From Hofstenia miamia (lineage: Eukaryota > Xenacoelomorpha > Acoela > Hofsteniidae), in assembly GCA_900660155.1 (NCBI GenBank), contig CABFPE010000342.1:371054-435053 (forward strand): a DNA stretch of 64,000 nucleotides, in the 5' to 3' direction. The notes under the pieces were generated by a model, which saw nothing but the letters and a program-made list of their open reading frames with translations, was not told where the DNA came from and searched no databases. This document shows, in pieces, positions 56,688-64,000 of this stretch (its first letter is position 1; each line of letters begins with the position of its first letter). Both the position numbers and the translations under genes were made by a program.

Positions 56688-57021
56688 CAGAGATGGACAC
56701 TAGCCGGGCCCAAGATGTAAAAAATTACGGACAAAAAACGGGCCGAATAAAATGAATTGTAACAAGCTTGTGAGTATAAATTTTTGGAGTTTCAATAGAA
56801 GCACCTATCCAACTTTGTTTAACGTTGCATTGAAGATGTATGCCACCCAAGCAACTTCTGCTCAGTCAGAAAGAGATTGTAGTAAAATTGGAATGTGTTG
56901 AAATAGATCAATAAATTTTGACTGGCTGAAAATAGGCTGCAAATTTCTAACACGAGCTTGAAATAATAGTTGAGGTTTTTGATGGGCCAAGACTGACAAA
57001 TTCGGCCCATGTCCATCTCTG
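56688..57021. mobile_element. Miniature hAT-type element with CAGAGATGGACA ends
   Basis: The ends are CAGAGATGGACA and TGTCCATCTCTG, perfect inverted repeats of 12 bp, followed by further complementary words (gggccgaa and ttcggccc). It is 334 bp. Flanking 8-mers tgtgaata and tgtaaaca agree at 6 of 8, consistent with an older insertion. It has no coding content. Confidence 0.78.
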
Positions 57022-57229
57022 TGTAAACATTAGGCAAGGAAAATAATCTGAGTGTTTCTTGAAAAATAGGATTTATCATTGAAAAAGTTAATATTTTTAT
57101 GTACTTCAGGCATTCTCCATGACAAAAAGCCTAGAAAGATTGTTATGATATGTGAAGTTTCTATGGATGCAATGGGCGGCTTAGAGTTAATTAAAGATTG
57201 GAAGTTATTGTAATTTGGCAATTATTGTT

Positions 57230-60200
57230 ATGCTTTACAGTTTTACAAATACTGGAACTCCATTGTACGGGAGTGAGGATACTACCATCTTTAAATTAAT
57301 GACCATCTTTGCAAATATTATCTTTGCTCCACAACAAAATGTGGTTTTCGTAAAGGTATTTCTTAAGAATGCAGAAAAATTATAAATAACAACAAATACT
57401 CTGTAATTGATTGTTGGACCTCTCGATAGCATTCGATTACATTGATCATAGTATGCTACAACAAAATTTAAATTACTAGGTATTTCTAATAACATTGTAA
57501 TCAAAGTTGGACTAGACTGGTTTGAATATATCAGAATCGAACCGGACCGTTTGCTATTTAAGATAAAATCTGTACCGTTTTGGACCTTTCTAGGGGTGTT
57601 CCAGCACTATAAGTAACCCTGACCGCGCCCTACAATTATGTCATCGTCATGATGTAATTCGCGTTCTACTGCAAATTAATGACAATGTGTTTGATTTAAT
57701 AATCTGCATCTAATCTTATTAGAGTGAGGTGTGAGACTGAATATTATGTCATAAAGACAGAACATGACTGATTATTTGCATGTACTTCATTTTTAGTTAC
57801 TTGCATCATCTTATGAAAAGAGTTAATTTCAATGAATCTCTTTTAGATTGGGGTCCTACGCGGAATATTTTGGGTCACTTATTATTTATGTGTATTTACA
57901 AGATTTATTTGTTCGATCATGTAACAACATTATACAACATGTAACATTATAAAATATGCGGATGACAATATTTCATTATAAAAAAATTCTCGAAAAAAAT
58001 TGTACTTCTTTCGTTAAATATGTTGATTTTTTAAACTAAAAGTGAATCTTTCAAAAACTCAATTGTGGATTGTCAAATCAAAGACTGAATCTACGAACAC
58101 TCACCAATATAAACTTTGTTTCAACGACGTTCCAATATAACCAGTTGAGTCTTTTATGCAGTTCGGAACTATTTTGCACTAACGTTGAAATTTTGAATAT
58201 CAACTAAATGATATTACTAGAACAATGGCCGCCTCGATTAACCCTTATCAGGATAAGCAATTCTGTATGCCTATATAGATATTTGATTACATTTTGTAGT
58301 TGGTACAAAATGTGAACTCCTCATTAAGTAAGCAGCCTTATGTTTCTTCAAAACATATGACCCACTTAAAAGTTCACTAGCTACAAAGCAGCAGGTTGGT
58401 GACAGCTCCATGTTTTACAGTAACAAAGACGTACTTATATGTCCCTAATTAGTTTAAGCATTGTAAGTTAAATTAACAAAAACTTAAGAAAGGACTTAGA
58501 GTAATTCTTAAAAACCAATCAGGTACATTGATAGAAAGCAGTCAAATGCAAAATTGAAAGACTGACTTAGATGTAATTATACATTATTACGATAAGCATA
58601 TCCTAATCTGCTAAAAATGGCATTTAATGAAAGTTTATAAAAAATCAATGTTTTATAATTATTTATTTCAATTTGCAAAAATAAATTCTGCTGAACCTAA
58701 ATTTTTGAGTAAGTAATTAAATGTGAGATCTTCAATTATTTATAAATAATTTTTTTTGAAATGTCAACGAACATATATTTTATAATTTTATTACAGCAAC
58801 TAAATATTTCAAAACAGCCCTTCCAAATACAATAAATTTTATTTTTGCTACTAAAGTTTATTAATTATTGACGATCAAATTGTCACAAATATCACCAGAA
58901 TACAACTGATTGCATTCATTACAGTCAGTATGGCTCATATGGCAATGTCTACATTGGAACACTGACTAAGGCTTAGCCTCAATGATGAGGGATTGTGTCG
59001 AGATGGTGACTACAAAATAGTCAAATATCTTTAATGGAAAACATTTGNCGGATGACAATATTTCATTATAAAAAAATTCTCGAAAAAAATTGTACTTCTT
59101 TCGTTAAATATGTTGATTTTTTAAACTAAAAGTGAATCTTTCAAAAACTCAATTGTGGATTGTCAAATCAAAGACTGAATCTACGAACACTCACCAATAT
59201 AAACTTTGTTTCAACGACGTTCCAATATAACCAGTTGAGTCTTTTATGCAGTTCGGAACTATTTTGCACTAACGTTGAAATTTTGAATATCAACTAAATG
59301 ATATTACTAGAACAATGGCCGCCTCGATTAACCCTTATCAGGATAAGCAATTCTGTATGCCTATATAGATATTTGATTACATTTTGTAGTTGGTACAAAA
59401 TGTGAACTCCTCATTAAGTAAGCAGCCTTATGTTTCTTCAAAACATATGACCCACTTAAAAGTTCACTAGCTACAAAGCAGCAGGTTGGTGACAGCTCCA
59501 TGTTTTACAGTAACAAAGACGTACTTATATGTCCCTAATTAGTTTAAGCATTGTAAGTTAAATTAACAAAAACTTAAGAAAGGACTTAGAGTAATTCTTA
59601 AAAACCAATCAGGTACATTGATAGAAAGCAGTCAAATGCAAAATTGAAAGACTGACTTAGATGTAATTATACATTATTACGATAAGCATATCCTAATCTG
59701 CTAAAAATGGCATTTAATGAAAGTTTATAAAAAATCAATGTTTTATAATTATTTATTTCAATTTGCAAAAATAAATTCTGCTGAACCTAAATTTTTGAGT
59801 AAGTAATTAAATGTGAGATCTTCAATTATTTATAAATAATTTTTTTTGAAATGTCAACGAACATATATTTTATAATTTTATTACAGCAACTAAATATTTC
59901 AAAACAGCCCTTCCAAATACAATAAATTTTATTTTTGCTACTAAAGTTTATTAATTATTGACGATCAAATTGTCACAAATATCACCAGAATACAACTGAT
60001 TGCATTCATTACAGTCAGTATGGCTCATATGGCAATGTCTACATTGGAACACTGACTAAGGCTTAGCCTCAATGATGAGGGATTGTGTCGAGATGGTGAC
60101 TACAAAATAGTCAAATATCTTTAATGGAAAACATTTGATTTATAAGAAGAGGAAGCGAATTTTTACTAAAAGTGATATACAAGTAGATTAGTAGGACCGT

Positions 60201-60600
60201 GATATAAATGTCCATAAAATACAACAATCATGCCACTTATCACTTTAATATAGTGATTAAAAAATTTTCAATTGCCTACAATTTGCGAATAATTTCAATG
60301 GCTTCCTTGGTGTTCTGCGATATTACTTACAAACACCTCTACTACATATAAATTTTTTTGACCAATTATGGATATGAAGCATATAATTAGAAACTCATTT
60401 CAAAGCACAGCTATAAATATACGGAATTAATTACCAAAATACATCAAGCAAATAAGTGGCATAAAAAACTTTAAAATTGATATTAAAAAATACTTTTGCA
60501 CGTACAATATAAAAAACCGAAATAGCAAGGGACTTTATTAATCCTTTCAACCAAGTCTAAAAACCAAAGAAGATCACATTTATAAATTAAACCTACTGAT
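57230..60600 (+). mobile_element. LINE reverse-transcriptase remnant, CR1/Jockey-like
   Basis: Polymerase blocks appear in order on the plus strand: CGFRKGIS about 57340-57365, LDLSIAFDYIDHSML about 57417-57462 and IIKYADDNISL about 57947-57980. LKVNLSKTQLWIV follows about 58037-58075, and the element's C-terminal type of sequence, LPKYIKQISGIKNFKIDIKKY, about 60430-60495. Stops and frame changes are frequent. The 1089-bp block duplicated around the n at 59048 lies inside it, so its real length is about 2.3 kb. The 5' part of the element (ORF1, endonuclease) is absent, as is usual for 5'-truncated LINE copies. Confidence 0.75.
57959..60137. repeat. 1089-bp direct repeat around a single n (likely assembly artefact)
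   Basis: 57959-59047 and 59049-60137 look identical over their full length and are separated only by the n at 59048. It is the largest of four such junctions in the window. Confidence 0.9.
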
Positions 60601-60763
60601 ATTTAAGGGGCCACTTTTGGTTAATTTTAAAATTTAATCAATTTTTTGTTTTTTGATTTTGCTATGAGATAATTTTCCGTAGAATCCAAATCTGCTAACA
60701 GTTTTTTCATAATTTTCCGTACTTTTCTGGTAAAACTTACTTTGTAGAATGGTACCTTTGAAG

Positions 60764-61093
60764 CAGACTTGTCAACGAGCCGAACTTGAGCACAGTATTT
60801 GATATACAATGAGCCATTTTAGGCAAAGCAAGTTTATAGTTCTCCTTGTTAATTGGATTATGGAAATTTTTCTTATTTTTTGCAGTCAGTATGCCTTTCC
60901 TATAAGCTTATTTAAGAAATGTTTATTAAATAATAGAAAAAGCTATGTAAAAAATTCTTTGAACACAATCTTTTTAAAAAAAATAGCGAGCTAAAACGAG
61001 CCTCATTTAAAGATTTTATGTGGCTAGCCGAGCCGAAATTACACAAAATTTAAACAAGCCGAGTTTGGAAATGTCGGCTCGTTTACAAGTCTG
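60764..61093. mobile_element. Miniature hAT-type element, family 'GTCAACGAGCC', copy 2
   Basis: The ends are CAGACTTGTCAACGAGCCGA and TCGGCTCGTTTACAAGTCTG. ctttgaag flanks both sides exactly (60756-60763 and 61094-61101). It is 330 bp and the same family and orientation as the 39.4-kb copy, differing by internal indels and substitutions. No coding capacity; the open frames inside it are accidental. Confidence 0.92.
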
Positions 61094-61101
61094 CTTTGAA
61101 G

Positions 61102-61926
61102 TGTATTGTGAGAAGGTGTTTCATATATTGCTGTAGAATAATTAAACCAGACTCAAGTGATTATGTTCTTGGAGGCTTTTAACCTTTAACTGAACTTATT
61201 AATGTATAAATATGTTGCATCATTTTAGCCTTTGCATTCAAAGTGCAACAGATAAATTTCATTAACAATTTTCTTGAAATTGTTATATTATAATATGAAC
61301 TGTAACTGTTTCATAGCTACTGGTTCTTTTTGGCTGAAATGTGGCAGGTACATATCGCTAACTAATAATTAATGGCAGCTTTTTGAAAAAATTTTGAAAT
61401 ATCCTGAAATTTTTTTAGTTTTTCTTTAAAAACTGAAATTTTCGATGCAGTTTTTTTAAAAATATTTTAGAAAAAGTGCAGTTATCTTGAAATGCCTCCA
61501 GAGTTTTATTGCTACATTACACTAGAATAAACTGCAAAAGTCTCATTGCAATATGTCAAAATACTTTCTTGGCTTCATTAAGCAATTGTGATAATTTTTT
61601 TGTTTGTAATGTGATTTGAATGCAGAATTTCCTGCTGATTTCAGCAATATATAGTTTGTGTAGGTTAATCCTGCACTGAGTCAAGTTCTGATCATTTGCA
61701 ATGACGCTCTTCGAAAAAAAGTTTTAACCAAAAGTGACTCCTTAAAATTTAGAATATAAACTATTGCTTTACATTTTATAAAAGGAAAAATTTATTGTTT
61801 TTACATTGTCTGAACATAGATTTTTCTTCTTCTTCTATGTGGTCTGCAAATACAAGACGTTGATAACAACTTAATTAGAATGTATTTCTTATCATTCAAT
61901 GGTTGAATTGATTAAGTTCTGAATTA
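61102..61926. other. Spacer with no recognised feature
   Basis: AT-rich sequence between a hAT miniature element and a mariner-like element; nothing recognised. Confidence 0.5.
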
Positions 61927-61928
61927 TA

Positions 61929-62498
61929 CAGGATGTTCACATTAAGCTGGTGAATTTTTCACAAATTTTACATTCGTTTTAATACCAAAATCCATAAATG
62001 AATGCGCGTATTTTGTTGATATCCATAGTGAATTTTTATACAAGGTTGTTGTTCCATATTTTACGAGAGAGGAGGCTAGAAAGGAGTGGGGTTTCAGCAC
62101 GATGGTTTAATTAATATTCTGAACGAACATTTAAGAAGTCGCTCGATAGGCAGAGCACGCCCATTGTCATAGCCCCTAGATCCTGCGATATTACTCCTAA
62201 TGAATCATGGCTGCGGGATAATGTGTACCAATACGAAATTCCAGACTTAGAAACTTTGCGGACTATAATTACCTTGTACGTATATGAAATCTTCATTACA
62301 AAATTAGATTATGTTGTGTACAATGCGGACATATTGAACAGTTACTGTAGTAAATTACTGTATTGACATGCAATTAATATAGATTATTATATGAGTTAAC
62401 GTTTTTATGTATTTATTAGGTATGATATTTTAATACTACTTTAATACATACTATGTTAATATTTGTGAAAAATCTGCCAGGTTAAAATGAACAGCCTG
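61929..62498 (+). mobile_element. Internally deleted Tc1/mariner-superfamily element
   Basis: The terminal inverted repeats are about 40 bp: left CAGGATGTTCACATTAAGCT, right (reverse complement) CAGGCTGTTCATTTTAACCT, both running on into ATTTTTCACAAA. TA flanks each end (61927-61928 and 62499-62500). At about 62110-62300 a transposase C-terminal fragment remains: NEHLRSRSIGRAR, then in another frame PIVIAPRSCDITPNESWLRD and NVYQYEIPDLETLRTII. These match the widespread arthropod block 'RWIGRGGPIAWPPRSPDLTPLDFFLWGYVKDQVY'. The N-terminal DNA-binding half is gone and the remnant is frameshifted. Confidence 0.83.
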
Positions 62499-62500
62499 TA

Positions 62501-63585
62501 TTTTTGTATTTGCATTTGCTAGAGCTAGTATACGTAATATTGGCAGTTATTTATTGAAGCTCCTCATAACTTGATATGGTCTATAATAGAGTTTAAAGAA
62601 CATTGCTTGTTGCCAACAAAATTCCATATATGTATATATGTATATGTTTAATATGAAATAAAGATGTTATTTTACCGACATTTTTAAGAAAATACAAGAT
62701 TAGTGAGGCGTAATGTAACTAAATTGTGACATCTACATCGATTAAACACAAGACATTTTCGTAAACAAAGATAAAGTACTCATTGATTTGTCATCTGGAC
62801 TCGTCTATATTTACCTGATAACCAGACTTGTCAGCATATTGATTGAAATTACTATAATTTTAAGCATAAGTTATGAAAGTATTAAAATTATTTTTTATAC
62901 ATTATTTTCTAAAGCTTCGAAAAGATCGAGGCTTGAAATTACAATTTAATTTTTTTCTGGATGATTCAGCAAATATTCAGCGAGTAGGATAACCTACGTT
63001 AGGGCCCGTGACGGGCACTCGCTTCTATGATAAGGACACGGGCTCTGCTTGTTGTTGTTGTTCGAGGATATTAATTCTTAAAATCATGTTTGACGTATGT
63101 TAGGTCTTTTCTAAATATCTATGTATTTCGTGTAACACTAAGTTTCCTGTAGATTTACAGTAGAAATTACAACACAGTACATGCAATATTACACCTAAAA
63201 TGCATTACCTTAATCAATTTTAGGAATTACATTGCACTGTCATCGTCTGATATTGTATTTTTAATAATATAGTAACGTGAGAAAAGTGAGTTTATAACTT
63301 TAGAAGACGAATTACTGTAACTTACTCATTTTACAATTTCACACAAGCAGTGCAGTATAGTTTGAATTTAATTATTTTCATAGTGTTTGATGTGTTGTCA
63401 ATTATGGTCAGGGCCAGGATTAATATGCTTAAACAATTTCGAAAATACGCTTTAAAAGAAATACAAACTAAATTATAGGAACAAATATTCAATTACTAAG
63501 GCATAAAGTTTTATACCAATAGGCACATTTTTGTATATAGGAACATTTAAAGAATTAACATCAATAGCATGGATTTTTTCTTCTT
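62501..63585. other. Region with no recognised gene
   Basis: AT-rich with a small GC-rich island at 63001-63060 (gggcccgtgacgggcactcg, then a (GTT)n run). Nothing coding recognised. Confidence 0.5.
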
Positions 63586-63594
63586 TATGACTTG

Positions 63595-64000
63595 GGCAAG
63601 TACTCTCATGGATCGTAAATCGAAATTTCCTGCAAAAATCGCATCCAGCTTTCTTTATACTTCTCGCCCTGTATTAGTTCTATGACATAAGCGATTATCT
63701 CAGCTTGACTGCAAAGAAAAAACGGTCCTTGCAGTTGCATTAGAGCTACAGGAAGAATCTGAAAGATACCGTAATGAAACACAATTCCTACATTAGGTTG
63801 TTGTTCAGCAAGTAAATAAGTTTCAAAATTTCCAATATTTCTGAGTCTTCAGTTTCGAGATGTTGCAGAACGAATAAAACTCATTGAAATATTTGGCATC
63901 TGTGACATTTGCGTGTGAAATGCGATGAAACATGTGTGCTATCATAGAAATATCCGCTAAGGAAACCTGTGTCCAAATATTAGTAAAAATAGCCTTTATG
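63595..64000 (-). pseudogene. Unidentified coding-like segment at the right edge
   Basis: The minus strand reads as protein-like sequence entering from beyond the edge (WTQVSLADISMIAHMFHRIS, HANVTDAKYFNEFYSFCNIS). It continues in a different frame (TYLLAEQQPNVGIVFHYGIF, QILPVALMQLQGPFFLCS, AEIIAYVIELIQGEKYKESW, MRFLQEISIYDP), ending at a stop near 63608. Composition and length look like a real protein C-terminus, but I do not recognise the family. It may be a decayed gene copy or the last exon(s) of a spliced gene; good acceptor-like sites (tttctttgcag, tatctttcag) occur inside. No function is assigned. Confidence 0.35.

Noticed and set aside
60627-60994. Open frames around the second GTCAACGAGCC element
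   Set aside because: They run through the element's inverted repeat; non-coding.
1-64000. CRISPR array, operon, bacterial-type regulatory sites
   Set aside because: No regularly spaced repeats or compact gene clusters; the sequence is clearly from an intron-bearing animal genome.

Overview
The window is an AT-rich piece of a draft assembly from an invertebrate animal, probably an arthropod (inference). The evidence is spliced genes with GT/AG introns, remnants of LINEs, hAT, mariner-like and Harbinger-like elements, many (TA)n runs, one 165-base gap, and several isolated 'n' positions. Four of those n's are flanked by near-identical copies of the same sequence, which looks like contig ends that overlap but were never merged.

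The only host gene I can recognise lies on the minus strand between about 26.0 and 2.67 kb. It is a nuclear receptor corepressor of the NCoR/SMRT/SMRTER family. Twelve exons, every junction in phase, give 1232 residues followed by a stop. In order they hold an N-terminal coiled coil, the deacetylase-activating region with SANT1, an acidic linker, a cysteine-rich putative zinc module carried on three small exons, SANT2, and a large final exon. The final exon has the proline-rich, GSISQG/GSITKG and TSQQM landmarks and one receptor-binding-like hydrophobic box. The first visible exon starts at a splice acceptor, so the N-terminus lies further upstream. I could not find it in the remaining 38 kb.

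Layout: 0-2.3 kb, LINE remnant downstream of the corepressor on the same strand; 2.67-26 kb, the corepressor, with introns holding a hAT transposase relic (5.9-7.6 kb), LINE relics (15.6-18.0 kb), (TA)n tracts and the assembly gap; 26-64 kb, no recognisable gene but many small elements. Several of these have exact 8-bp target duplications: 30.5, 37.2, 39.4, 47.4 and 60.8 kb. Others are a full-length foldback element with TTA flanks (45.9 kb), a LINE reverse-transcriptase relic (57.2-60.6 kb) and a deleted mariner-like element (61.9-62.5 kb). The right edge (63.6-64.0 kb, minus) holds an unidentified coding-like segment.

Functionally the window is one chromatin-corepressor gene in a transposon-rich neighbourhood. 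I saw no convincing new multi-gene system. The most interesting host observations are the inter-SANT cysteine module, a Lys-to-His change at a predicted inositol-phosphate contact, and the short C-terminus with a single box. The most interesting element observations are the exact-TSD hAT miniature families and the foldback element.
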